This document shows, in pieces, positions 45,409 through 57,351 of a stretch of DNA of 64,000 nucleotides. Positions within the stretch are counted from its first letter, which is position 1. Each line of letters begins with the position of its first letter. The notes below the pieces were generated by a model. It was not told where the DNA came from. It saw only the letters and a list, made by a program, of their open reading frames with translations, and searched no databases. Source of the stretch: Lenzites betulinus (Eukaryota; Basidiomycota; Agaricomycetes; Polyporales; Polyporaceae); assembly GCA_022264855.1 (NCBI GenBank), contig JABYQU010000067.1:62001-126000 (forward strand), read 5' to 3'. The translations under genes and the position numbers were made by a program.

Positions 45409-47760
45409 GAGAGCGAGAGCGACAAAGAGGGAGGAGGAGAAGAGCATGCGAGCGGTCGCGACCATGCCGGTGCGGACCCCCGACCACGTGGCTCACGTAA
45501 CCGCCGCCCCGCCACTCGCTCGCTTGGCCTTTCATTTCATCCACTCCGTCCTCTCCGCCTCGCTTACACCCGCCCCAATAATACACAACTCCGTTTGTTT
45601 CTCCTGCGTCCATCTCCGCCCCTGCAATGCTCGCAGCGTCCTTGCCAGCGCGCCCCAAAGCACCTGGTTAGGCACCCGCAATTCTTGGAGCGTTGTCGAG
45701 CGCGAGCCACACCGTTCTAGGCCCGCCGCACAGGCTAGCTCCACCGCCTAATCCCAGGGCCCTCATCGTCGCGGACACAAACGGGAGAATCTGTCACCCT
45801 CTGCACGTTCGCGCTGTGCTATTCTGATTCTATGTCTCGCTGAACGTTCGAGGTGGACCGCCGAAGACCCTCGGGGCGCTTCGTCGAGAGCAGCGCGCGA
45901 CCCGGTGACTATCTGCGCAGCCTCCATGTCAGTCGACCGACGACGCCGCACCTCGCCGCACGCTCAGCGCGAGGCTGGAGGCCTGTCCGCTAGCCTCGTG
46001 AGCGCATAGTTATCTACGCGACCCCTTGGCGTGCTTGCCTTGTGGTGGCCTGTAGTGAGTTGCTACCTCCAAGACACCTGCCAAAACAGCACCTTCCAGC
46101 AAGGTATCTACCTCCAAGCAACATTTCGGGCCCGGGTCTCCATGTCAGATCTTCCAGACTTCCATAACATGCCACTTGCGTTCTTGTGGTTGTCCTTGGG
46201 TGCGGTGAGCAAGGATTAGAAGTCTAGCCTGTTGTGCTCATCGGCTGCCATATTCGGAAGCCCTCCCAGAGTAAATTCACTCTTACAGGCGACGCCGTGC
46301 CGCCGTATCCTACTGGTTGTCCTCCTACAACGCCTGGCGGAGATGTGCGTCTTGGCCGATCGTAATCACTGCCCATCGTAGCGCAATACATTCACTCACC
46401 ATGCACGTTCCTCCCACATTGCCAGGTCATATGCAGATTACCCACTGGTCGGCGGAACAGCCCATGCATCGCATCTCCACACGCTATCAGCATCGTCGCT
46501 GCCTGCATGAGGATGCGCCCGGCGACTTCCCCGTTCACGCTGGCGGATCCATCCCAGACATATCTTCGGCGCCGCGCTTTGTCCACCCGCATACACAAGG
46601 CCCGACATCACCCTAGACGCTCGGGCATGCTCCGACTCTTCTCCTCGCTAAATCTACAGCAGTGGCCGGGAGGTCGGGCGGCTGCCCCGGACAGGCCTCC
46701 TGCTCTCTCCGATGCTGTATGCACGCGTCGGCTAAAGCAGGGTGGAACACGCGGAACCGAATCTTGGCTCGTGTTCTTCGTGCGTGCTCTTGTGTTTTCT
46801 CGGCGGACTTGCTATCTGGTCCTATCGCCTTGCGGCCGCGGATCCCCCGCCGGCAAGGCGAGCCCCGCCTCCACGGACTGTTGTACAAGCTTTCAGCTTC
46901 CACTACGCTGCGCTTAATGCCATGAACTTCTGTGATACAGCCGCGGGTCCGCACCCTCGACTTTTCGGCGGCGCATCGCAGGAACCTCATGGCCTTTATG
47001 TCAATCACAAGCGTTCGATATGTGGTATTGCACCCCCTCCACATAGTAGACAACCGTAAGTTCGCCTCGGTCCATTCCCGCTGTCGAAAGTGGACTGCAC
47101 AGTCTTCGAGCGCGATGCCGTGCCCTGGTTCGAACCGGTGCCCGCCACTTCTGTGTACTAAGCTTCTGCCTTTGTATTGGTGAGCATGTCGCTGTGGACG
47201 GAAACCTTCGTCCTCGGCGTCTTCAATAGCATACCTACGCAACGCTGTTTCCTTGTTGAGCGGGCGAGGAAGGAGGCTGACATCGCTTCGGTCCGGATTC
47301 CGCGCCGTGGGCTGGCGCAGATGCACGAAGCAACCGGAGCCGGACAGTGTATCCTCTCACAAGGGAAAGGACAGAGTAGGAACGGAACATCTCACGGCTT
47401 GCTAACGAGTCCGAAAAGCATCACGATGGCATTGTCCAGGGAGGGTGGTACGAGTGTACGATACATGCGCTGCGAGAGAACACAACGATTACACGGCCAT
47501 GAACGGGAGTCGCCAGGACAGTACTGGAACCTACGCGGAACGCGAGTGCGAAGAGCAAGAAAGCAACGACAGCTATATAAGGACAGAGCGACGGAACGAG
47601 CGGACGAGTAGACGGGGTTACGGCGGACGCGTTTGTGCGGCATTTGGTGATACAACGGCAGGAACGGACTTTTAGTCTGGGCGGCGAGCAGGGGCTGTCT
47701 GGAGGCTCGATTTAGGTCGAGTTCGGACGTATGGTAGAGCGGAAGGAGCGCGGCGCGGTG
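45409..47760. other. 2.35 kb gap, no supported gene
   Basis: The longest frame (46613-47326, minus, 237 aa) is Arg-rich with no known motif and no plausible neighbouring exons, so I do not call it. A palindromic GGTTCGAACC at 47127-47136 resembles a Pol III B box but has no tRNA structure around it. Otherwise I see nothing. Confidence 0.45.
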
Positions 47761-49375
47761 TTAGACCGCCTCAGAGTGCTCCGACGCAGTACTTGGACTT
47801 GGGGTCTCCGACTCCGCGCTCGCTTTGTCGTCCAACCGGACATCAGCGTCCATGACCATACGCGAGTCTATCGCTCTGTATTCGCAAGAATCCACGTCAG
47901 CTACGTGCGGTGAAACAACATACAGAGAGACAGAGAGACCGAACGCACGCTGTGTCCATCGAGATATGTGTGGTGAGGCTTCCCTGGATCTGGCCAGTGA
48001 CGAGCTCCCCCGCATGCGACGCGGTCGAGGGTTGGGTAGACATCCCCTTCGTGTTGTGATCGTCAAACGCGAAGAGCGTGAGCGAGGATGCGATAACGCT
48101 GCACGCCGAAGCCATGTCAGCGTACGAATACTCGCAGACATAAGCAATGTTCCTTGCCTGATAGTCACCGCAGGGAGGGAGAGCAGGACGTTCATTCCAG
48201 CTGCATTCCAAGGTCAATATCAGTCTATTTCCGTGAAAGAGAGGAGGCGTACGGTTCAGGTTCAGGAACGCGAGCGTGGTGACCGGGATGTTGACCGCAC
48301 ACGTTGCCGCGACGTACCATATGCCCTGCACGCACAACGCATCTCCGACGCGCCAGCGCCGGTTGCTGTACCCCTTGCGCGTGTGCACGCGGTGCACCGC
48401 GAAAAGCGTCATCGCGAGGATCACAACGTCGTAGCAGAACGCTGGAAAGATCCCCAACACAGTCAGCAAATGTTCTCCGGAACATCAGAGGAATCACTCA
48501 CTGTAGAGGTAGAAGGCGGCAAGGACGTCGTTATCCGAGCTGAACACCTGACACGATGTGGTCTGCGTGTTCCAATGCGCCCGGACGGTCCAGATTCCCT
48601 CTGAGTCAGCATAGGTGAGTAGTGGACGGGCCGAGGACAGCGAAGTAGCGACATACGGACGGTGGCGAAGAAACACTGTCCGATACCTAGAACAACGAGT
48701 ATCGAGAAGGGAATGAACTGCTTCAAAGTCCACAGAATAGTCGCACTAAACGAGAAGATGATCTTGTTTCAATATGTTTTGGGACATGGTAGTACGTTGA
48801 CGACGGTACTGACGGTCTTGAGCACAGCGTGAAACTCGCAAGCATGGCCGCGCCGCTCCCGAGGCTCTGCAATAGGCAACATGAGACGAACATCCAGATG
48901 ATCCGTCAGGCGAGATGTACGCACAGCGAATATCCGATATGCGACTGTTCATTTAAAGGTCTCATGAGTATATACGGTCCGTTCTCGAGCTCATGGCACA
49001 AACGCACCATCGCAAGCGATCCGGTCCCTGGACCTTCCGGTGATCACACTGTCGAAGCCAAAGGTTCAGCTCGCGCAAGACGTCAAGCACGAGTATGGAA
49101 CGCGTACAAGAATAGTAGAGCAACGAGCATAGTATACCGCGCAAGCAGCCACGGGATGTGCACCGCACGGAATGCGCGTCTCTTGGTGATGAGCTCCCAC
49201 TCAATGTACGTGCTCCAGACGAACTGCGTCCTGCACCCAGATCCCGTCAAACACCCGGAATGATAGGGAGCTCAAAACTGTGGACCCACCCATAGAAGCC
49301 GAGGAGGAATACTGCGATCTGCTCATACAGAAAGAAGACATACTCGATCACACCGGGGTCCTCCCAGTGAACCAT
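47761..49375 (-). CDS. seven-segment integral membrane protein, unknown
   Basis: A multi-exon gene on the minus strand, starting at MVHWEDPGVIEYVFFLYEQ and ending in a Ser/Glu-rich tail (ETPSPSTASEHSEAV). Seven hydrophobic stretches can be read in order: EYVFFLYEQIAVFLLGFY; IPWLLARYTMLVALLFL; IWMFVSCCLLQSLGSG; WTLKQFIPFSILVVLGIG; LAAFYLYS plus FCYDVVILAMTLFAV; LCVQGIWYVAATCAVNIP; ASACSVIASSLTLFAF. The cytosolic loop after the fifth segment is basic (HRVHTRKGYSNRRWR). This layout resembles the large basidiomycete families of receptor-like membrane proteins of unknown function; GPCR-like signalling is only a guess. The middle exon borders (about 48580-49180) are uncertain. It is divergent from Chk1 with about 1 kb between start codons. 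Confidence 0.65.
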
Positions 49376-50411
49376 CGCAAGACCTAGGAGGGAGCGTCAA
49401 GAGGGCGATCGCTATGGACCGAGACGAAAGAGGGGGGGAGAGACCGTGCCCCTCCTGGCGACGCCTAGGTCCATAATGTAAGATTGGAATGCTCGCGGAC
49501 TGCGTAAAAGGAGGCTCGCGAAAGTGCCGTACGCGCGGAGACGCTGTCCCGGGTAAATTTGGCTGAGTGCGGCAGGTGCGACTCGCCAGCCAGGGGCGGT
49601 GTGCGACGGTGAGTGATTGAGCTTTAGACTGTGGCGTGGGATACTGTCGTTGGATCCCATGCTAGTGACGGGTATTTGCCGTTGTCTGCGGCAGTGGGAC
49701 GTTGGAATGAGCGGAGGATTCGAGGAGGATTGGGCGTTTGGTTGATGTACGTACATCTCCAAGGATCACAGGCCGTAGGAAGCGGATCCGCTATCAAAAA
49801 ACCATGCGTATGGGCGGCATATTGAGCGACCCGTTCAAGATGTGCGCCTGTGGACCTGCGCATGCAATCTACCTGAACTGCCAGTGTATAAGATGGTGGT
49901 GTGGTCAATGACCGCCACCCGGACCCCACTAGTCGTTAGTGTGAGATGTCATAGATTACCGTGCTCAAGTGTATCATTGATTGGCGAAGAAGTATATGTT
50001 GCCGTGGTCCCCAACGGTGAATGGTGCTGTCTTCGCTTCGCACAATACCTGTCAATGAAATAGCCTGACTGGCAACAGTGTAATAAATTCCGCCGGTATA
50101 GCCTGTACGCGTTGTCGACCATCGCCGCTACCTCTGAGTAGCAACACGGATGACCCTTGAACGATTGAATATGACACAGATACGCGAAAAGGACTTACGG
50201 ATCCAAGAGATCGCAGCCATCACCGTACGCGTTCCGCCGCCGGTCGCCACAAAGCGCGTCCGAGTCAGCGGAGAAAGTGCGAGGCACACGGCGCGTCGTT
50301 CACGTGATGGTGACCGACGCGAAGCGCGTGACACTGACAACTCAAAGTTGCGACGCGTGTTGCACGCGTCGTGCCACTGCCACCCTTCTTTCTTCCGCCT
50401 CTCCGCCAGCT
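49376..50411. other. shared upstream region of membrane protein and Chk1
   Basis: About 1.0 kb between divergent start codons. No gene is supported. Repeated ACGCG/CGCGT-containing words occur near 50230-50375, just upstream of the Chk1 start. They resemble MluI cell-cycle box cores (ACGCGT), and one match is near 50355. That regulatory reading is inference. Confidence 0.4.
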
Positions 50412-52650
50412 ATGGAGGAACAAACGAAACTCAAACTCCCAAGCGTTGCAGGTAGCTTCCACCAATGTTATGTGGAGGAACAATTGAGTTCATATCTGTC
50501 TTTCATAGGGTACAAGCTGGTCAAGCAAATCGGTGGCGGCGGCTTCTCTGTGTAAGTCCGGATTTCCAGCGCTTGCATATGTTATGACTATCGGAAGTCC
50601 GTCATGCTGTGATACCATCCATTTTGTGTCGGTGATACCACAGTATGACAGCGCTGTTGAACTGTACGTATATCGCCAGCCCTGGCATCCATCCACGCAC
50701 TTTGAGTCTATTGCGGCGCTGGTACACATATTTGATGCACTAGTGGCGTAGCCACTCGCCGTTGTTACCCAGTAAGCTACCACCGACGACAGTACCTGAT
50801 AGTATGATACAGCGTGTATCAAGCAGTCAATGTGGATAAGGGCCGCGTCGCCGCATGCAAAGTCATTGCCATCACCCCCGAATCGAATGAAGCACAGCTC
50901 AAGGCCATCGAGAAGGAGATCCGCGTGCACAGCGCCCTCAAGCACAGACACATCCTTGAGCTAATCGGTGCTGCGAAGCTTCTACCAGACCGCGCCGCTT
51001 TATCTGGTCACTTCCCGGGCATGTACCTGCTCATGGAGATGGCTGCGGGCGGCGATCTATTCGACAAGATCGGTATGTAGCATCCTTGTCAGCGTCTCCT
51101 TCTGCCCACACTCAATCCCTACAGCTCCGGACGAGGGTATCGGGCCGGACGTTGCGCACTTTTACTTTTGTCAGATGCTCAACGGACTGGTTTGTCGCCA
51201 CAGTTGTTTGTGTCCCACTTCCAGTGTCGCTCATTATAACGATCGCAGCAATACATCCATGCCGAGGGTGTCTGCCATCGAGACCTCAAGCCTGAAAATC
51301 TGTTGCTCGACGCAACGGGGACCCTCAAGATATCTGATTTCGGGTTGTCTGCAGTGTACAAGCTCAAGGAGACCGGCAAGACCCGTATGCTGAATGAACG
51401 ATGTGGAAGCCTGCCATACCTCGCTCCGGAGGTTAGTAGAGACTTCCACATATCATCCTATAGCTTCTGAGACGGAAAGCCCAGATGCGCGGGGACCAGC
51501 CATATGCGGCCGAGCCCATAGACGTATGGGGTAGTGGCGTGATCCTCTTCACGCTGCTTGTAGGCAGTCAGTGTTCAGCATCTCGAGATTTGATGCTCTT
51601 GTCTTATCTGCATCTTGAACAGACACACCATGGGACGAGCCCACGCGGGGTAGTCAGGAGTTTGTTCAGTATCTTACTGGTGAAAGCTTCAATTTCGAGC
51701 CTTGGCGCCGCTTCCACGAAGACCTTCTCTGTGCGTACGATACCTTCGCCTGATGACCGTAGCATCTCACATTCTATCCAGCACTCATCACTGGTATGTT
51801 GGATGTCGACCCCGCTCATCGGATGACACTTGTGGAGGTCGCGGCGCACCCATGGGTAACTCGGTATGCCCGTTTCGTCATCCGCTGAATCTCATTCATG
51901 CTCACCGCGCCTCTCAGCCCAAGTCAAATTGCAGGCCGTGGCCCACGCGCGATCGCGCAGAGCCTCACCGCAGGCCTTCGCGCGAACGGCGACATGGGCA
52001 TCGCCGAGCCGCAAATCGGCGGCGACAACGACGACTCGATGGATACAGACCAGGACGGAGACTACGTCATGCACAACGCACGCTCGCAGTTCACGCAGTC
52101 GCTCATGCTTTTCGTGGGTGTCTCCTTTTCTTCTTCTATCTAGACGCCAACCTGATGGCTCACGTTTCATCCTCGCTGCCTCCGCCCGCCCCGAACAGTC
52201 GCAAACCCAGCGCGGGACGCGCTACCGTTACGCACCGTCCCTCACGCGGTTCTTCGCCGCCCTCGCGCCGCACGCACTCCTCCCACTTATCCAGGAGGCA
52301 CTCACCGAGCTCGGCGCGAAGTACAACCCGCCGCGTGAGGCCCAGCGCGAGACCGCGGAGGGCCCCTCTGGCGTGCCGATGATCAGGATGCGCGTGGGCG
52401 CGAAGGACAGGCGGAAGCTGCACATGAAGGGGTACGTCGAGATCGAGCCGTTCCAGATCGGAGACTACGAGGGCAGCTTTGTCGTCTTCGCGCGCGACGT
52501 GGTGAGTCTGTTTTTGTGGTTTGCTCGTGCGCGGGTGCGGGGTGCTGATGGAGGTGTGCGCAGGGGAACCCGCTGGAGTGGCGCGCGATGTGGAAGGAGC
52601 TCGTCCGGCATTCGCTTATTAACCCGCATGTGTACAAGAAGTCGCGGTAG
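50412..52650 (+). CDS. CHK1: DNA-damage checkpoint kinase Chk1
   Basis: A multi-exon gene. Exon 1 is 50412-50451, exon 2 is 50509-50551, then an unusually long 261-nt intron splits the glycine loop ([13 protein letters not shown]); exon 3 starts at 50813. Kinase marks are the ATP Lys in [32 protein letters not shown] and [10 protein letters not shown]. The C-terminal part has an acidic linker, then [16 protein letters not shown] and a KA1-like autoinhibitory region ([30 protein letters not shown]), ending in KKSR. That architecture, with a GD/FDKI hinge and a C-terminal KA1, identifies Chk1, not Chk2. It is activated by the ATR-class kinase after replication stress and arrests the cell cycle. 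Catalytic residues are intact. It converges with the metacaspase gene. Confidence 0.9.
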
Positions 52651-52972
52651 GGAATTTGCGAATTTCTTGACATCTGGGGGCGGGCGCACGGAAGAGACAG
52701 GCTGCCCGTACCTCGCTAATAGCTCTCAGGATCAGACCTCGCGGGGGCACACAGAGGGCCCGGGATTTGTAGAATTACATTCATTGGTTCCGAATCTTGT
52801 ATGATAATAGTACGCACAACGAGACACACATGGCTATGGAAAACAGGTAGTACAGGCGAGAAGAAGGCATGTGGGAGATACATAGGACTTAAAAGCATAC
52901 AACAGTCCGACGTTCGAAAAATGAAACAGTCCGAGATGGTTACGACATTGGTCGCATATTGAGACGCGGTGC
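52651..52972. other. convergent 3' region of Chk1 and metacaspase
   Basis: About 320 bp between stop codons. Nothing beyond presumed 3' UTRs is visible. Confidence 0.45.
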
Positions 52973-55352
52973 TCAAAATATGAACTCGAGGTTCGTGTCC
53001 TAGAGTAACGGATGAGCGACGCCCATGCGATTGTACCAAGTAAGTGGTGTATATACGCACGATGTGATGCGAGCTCGAGAGCTGCGGTTTCTGACTGTAC
53101 TTCTTCCTCAAGATGACGCGAATCGAGCGCAAGAGCTCCTGGTATGTCTGTTTGGGGTTCTGGTCTGCGAGTGCACAGAATCAAGGAACGTCAAATGTTA
53201 GCGATATTTTGAGAAAACGCGCGCTTTCGTGTAGTATGGCATGGGACGTACGGAGAGAGGTCATGAACGCCTGCGACATCGTCAGACATGCCAAGTAGAG
53301 GGGATAGTGAGGAGCTTACATAGCTCATCGCGCCAGTGGCGACGCCTTGTTCCCACGTATCCGCGCTCGTCTGCGAGTCCTTGCAGCCGCTCCATGAGAT
53401 CTACGGCAGGCGAGCAGTATAGCAATCGGTTATTGGCGAACCAATGTAAGAGAGCGAAAGGGGCAACTGACCACGTCTGCGGACGTTGACTTGTAGTCGA
53501 TCCACTTGCTCCTCACCTGGCTGCCCTTTGCGCGGCCGTCGGACGAGTACTGCGAACACGTCATGAACACGACGCCATACGCCGAGATGGTGTAAGGAGA
53601 GCATACCAAGTATGGGAGATCTGGAGGTTGCAGGGGTTAATGTTACCGGGCGGACGATGGAGATGTAACGCTTACCGAGCACAGAGCCTGAGTGGCATGA
53701 CTATACGTGGTGTTAGTGGTGTCAGCCCTGCAGATGTGGATATATTACGGACGGGCGGTACGTACATCGAAGACGGCCTAATGGGGTTCCGGGTCAGTAT
53801 GAATAGCGTTTGTGAGCGAGATTACGTACCGTAAGCCTGCAGCCGGTGGGCAGCGGCTTGACCATAATTGTGTGCATCAGCTAGATGAGTACCAGTGAGC
53901 GGCGTGTTGATGCTCCAGGTCAGAAGAAACATACGTCGTCTACGATGTATGAAGTACTCTTGTAGTCCATAGGGAATATGACTTTTGCACAAATATGGGG
54001 TCAACAACTGGCCACCGGTCAATACGACCATGACTCGAGGACGCGCACCTTCATCATAGCCGTCGATCTCGTCTCCGTTCCTATCCTTGACTTGCGCGCC
54101 ATGACCGGAGTCTGCGAAATACGAGTGAGCATGACACAGTCCAGAGGTGTGATTGACCTTGCATACAGTGGAAGAAGAGCGAGTCGTGGGTTTGCGCGCC
54201 CCTGACGAGCTCGCGCATCCTCTCGATGATATTGGCGCGAGTGGGAAGAAGTCGCGGGTCCTTCGCGTCATCTGTTAGGAGCACGATGTCGCGCGCCTTA
54301 TACCCATGTTCTGAAAGACCACGGATAAGATATGCAAATCGACGGGTATAACCGGATGAGTGCCTCACTGATGAGGAAGCGCTGCACGTTCCGCGCGTCG
54401 TTCACACAGCCGAAGAGCTGGTTAGGCTGGCCGCGATAATTTATGCCAATCTGTAATATGTGAAGTTCAGTCTCATCGTGGGTCGAGACAACCGGAGAAA
54501 GCATACGCAGAGCGCCTTCTTCTTGCCTGTACACTTCGAGTACATAAAGTGATGATGATCATGGCTCGAGGAAGGATTGGGTCCGAGTCTGAGGTATTGT
54601 ACCGGATCCGGCTGGGGACGGTGTTCTTTTTCGAAATCGCATCAACTATCAGTATGGGCCGGCCAGGATGGGGTACTTACTGCTGAGCTTCGGAGGCGTG
54701 CTACTATGTTGAACAGTAACCTGGGGAGGCCGCGGGGAATGGCTGTGGCTATGACTATGGCTGTGACTATGACGATGGGAGTGTGAGTGTGAATGAGACT
54801 GGTGGCTCGAGTGGTGTGTCTGGACGTGGATCATGGCGACTGGGGAACGCGGGATCGGCGCTGACGAAGGTCCTCCTGGAACAACCCATGGTCTGTTGTG
54901 CGCACTGTCAGCAGCTGTCGTTGAAAAAGTATGGATATACATATACCCCCGAGAGTTTGGGCTATATCTGTCTACCATGATGTTGTCTAGGCTTATGTCA
55001 GGCGACTACGAAATTAAGTTCACGAGACAAGGACTGACCCGATCCCGGAGCGCCGATGGGCATGAAGGGCGCTGGGGCCGATCCTGAAGGGTATGCACCG
55101 AATCCTCCTGGACTATGAACGAGTTCAGGACTAAGTTTAACTTTGGTTGGAGATAACGTACGCGGTGGGGAAGCTGTGACAGGGTGTTAATTAACATGTT
55201 CCGCATCGCCACACAGAATAGACTACTCACTGAGGTCCGGGGGCTAGACCGCGGGAATGCTGAACTTGCTGCTGCTGCGGCTGTTGCTGCTGAGCGTAAT
55301 ACGGAGGCGAGCCCTGTCCGCTGCTCGCGCCTCCACTAAAATCCCACATCAT
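52973..55352 (-). CDS. type I metacaspase with Q- and His-rich prodomain
   Basis: A minus-strand gene of about a dozen exons, starting MMWDFSGGASSGQGS and ending DTNLEFIF. The prodomain has an AQQQQPQQQQVQ stretch and a His-Ser tract (54738-54832, about 14 His). The caspase-like domain begins at CTGKKKALCIGINY, followed by NDARNVQRFLIS. The catalytic His is in DSGHGAQVKDRNGDEIDGYDE and the catalytic Cys in AVFDSCHSGSVLDLPYL. Metacaspases are Ca-dependent Arg/Lys-specific cysteine proteases involved in protein quality control and cell death; type I have such prodomains and lack the type II linker. The Cys loop is spread over micro-exons 53777-53766, 53700-53676 and 53620-53607. Prodomain exon borders are the least certain part; one acceptor there is a poor AAG. 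Confidence 0.9.
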
Positions 55353-55985
55353 CTTGGCTTGTTCGCGGTAGAGATGATAGTACGAAAGAGAGAGAGAGAG
55401 GGGTTATATGGAATGCACAGCCGTGGCAGTTGATGACAAGCAGCTTATAAGGCAACCTCCGGGCGCCTCTGCTAGGCGTGAGTAGAATGCGGTTCTTGGC
55501 AGAGCAGCGGTTATGGAGAGCAGCCTGCCGAAGGCTCCGGCGCCGTGTCCGATGCTGTCTAGGCGGTGACTCGTCCTCCTGAAGCACTCGTCCCCGGTGT
55601 CCAGTCCTGAGGCTGTTCAGCCGAATCGCCCTGAAATGGACGACTTCGCACTGCACGTGGGCATTGAGTGTGAGTACACGTCGGCTGACAGTTTGCGAAG
55701 ACGCCTCTTACAGGTAGTGGTGGGGTGAGTTCGCTTGCTTCTAAGTGACCTTTGAGCACCTGGAGGTACAGAACATGAGTCGCGCAGGTTGCCAGTTCCC
55801 ATTTTTCGTGGAGAACTATGTCAGTGGCGGGGGCAAGGCACTTGCAGGCACAGAACTTGATCGCTCGCCCAATTGGGACGGATACACCTGTATTGACGCC
55901 GAAAAGTACTACGAGATTTTGAAGCGCCATCCACTTTTGCTGCCTATCCCTGCTTTAAACTTTCAACGAGTCTTGCTTGTACAAA
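55353..55985. other. bidirectional promoter region
   Basis: 633 bp separate the divergent start codons of the metacaspase and the acidic protein gene. It includes a GA-rich run near 55386-55400. No other gene is supported; the open frame at 55745-56017 has no domain. Confidence 0.5.
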
Positions 55986-57128
55986 ATGGCCAAGAGGAAG
56001 CACACAGAAGACGCTAACTCGAGCGAAGATGACGCCCCGGAGACTTTCTCCTTCGGCTCGTCGAAGAAGGCCGCAAAGGGGGACGAGGAGGCCGTGCGCC
56101 AGTTCCAGGCCGCGGAGCAGCACAAGCAAAAGGAGCGCAACCGCGCCATCGACCGCAAGCTGAAGGCGCGTGCAGCCGAGGTCAAGGGGAAGTCGAAGTC
56201 GAAATCGGACGACGCGAGCGCGACACATTGGGCAAAGGCAACACGGGGGAAGGGCGTTGCGGAGGACCCTTCGGAGGACGACGATGCTGGCGAGGGAGAA
56301 GCTGATGACACGGGACGGAGTGCGCTGGAGGAACGCATGGCGCGGGCTATGAGGGAAGCGGATGAGGAAGACTCGGACGAGGATGGGGAAGCCTCTGCGT
56401 TCGAGGGGTTTTCCAAGGAGGGCGCGGATCTCGATGAGGACACAGAAGAGGACGAGACCGAAGCAGACACTTCTGGGGAGGATAGCGAAGCAGGCACTGA
56501 TGAGAGCGGAGAAGACGGCAGTGAGGACGAGGACGAAGATGGAGACATGGGCTCAGAGAGCGAAGGGGACGAGGAGGAGGATGAGGACGAAGCAACTCCC
56601 GGCCCTTCATCTTCAAAACCTACATTTCAGAAACGAAATTACCTCCCAGACCACCTATTCAAGTCCGCACTCTCCAGCGCGCACAACACGAAAATCAAGT
56701 TTGACGACGAAGGTTCCCTCCCATCGCGCGCACATGCATCTCCGCCCAGGAAAAGGAGGCGAGCATCGCGTTCTACAAAGGACATCATGCTTGGGTGGGT
56801 ATAGCACCATCATGTCATGCACATACGAGCTCACCCGCTATCATGTACAGTTCGCGTACTATCCGCACACTGTCGAAACCCTCGCAAGCCATTTCTCCTG
56901 CGGCAGCGAAAGGCCTTCCCCCTCCGCGGAGAGTGAACAAGTTCATGAAGCGTAGTTTAAACATGAAGGGCGATGCTCGTCAATCTAAGACCAAGGGATG
57001 GTCACGACAAGCAGGTAAATATCTTAACGTCATGGTTTGTGTAACACTTCTGACCTTGAGCTTCTGCAGCCAATCTCGGTGTCATGAAACGGAACGGGCC
57101 TGCGGCGCACTTTGTTCGTAGTTCATAG
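55986..57128 (+). CDS. acidic nucleolar-like protein
   Basis: Predicted 343 aa from exons 55986-56794, 56851-57014 and 57070-57128. It starts MAKRKHTEDANSSEDDAPET, a Lys/Arg nuclear-signal-like start. Then come a charged helix (RQFQAAEQHKQKERNRAIDR), a long Glu/Asp/Ser tract (about residues 90-210), a short conserved-looking RNYLPDHLFKSAL, a basic cluster (PPRKRRRASR) and a basic tail with RRVNKFMKRSL and MKRNGPAAHFVRSS. Alternating acidic and basic blocks with nuclear signals are typical of nucleolar ribosome-assembly factors, but I cannot name an orthologue. Coupling to translation would fit its divergent placement next to the metacaspase only loosely. All splice phases agree. Confidence 0.7.
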
Positions 57129-57351
57129 GTGTGCGTATGCCCGGCGCGCAATACCATACTTGTATCTTCGCGCGGAACAACATGGCTATCCTAAGAGCAT
57201 TTCCTTCTGGTTCGTGCGCGCACTGACAGCCCCCGTCAGGATACACTCAATACTACTGCTCATACATCCAAAACAACGAGATCAATAGCATTGGGTGGTC
57301 ATCGAGCACCCTTTTGATGAGGTTCATTTTCACCCCAGGTGCGTCCTCCAC

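Noticed and set aside
47127..47136. GGTTCGAACC resembling a Pol III B box
   Set aside because: No T stem, anticodon arm or acceptor stem can be formed around it on either strand.
46613..47326. 237-aa open frame on the minus strand in the 45.4-47.8 kb gap
   Set aside because: Arg-rich, no domain, no consistent splice context, and overlapping frames on the other strand are similar in length. GC-rich DNA gives such frames by chance.
30740..52650. A functional gene cluster linking sedolisin, Gcn2, phosphatase and Chk1
   Set aside because: These are mostly conserved single genes with separate promoters and mixed strands. Adjacency alone does not show a shared pathway.
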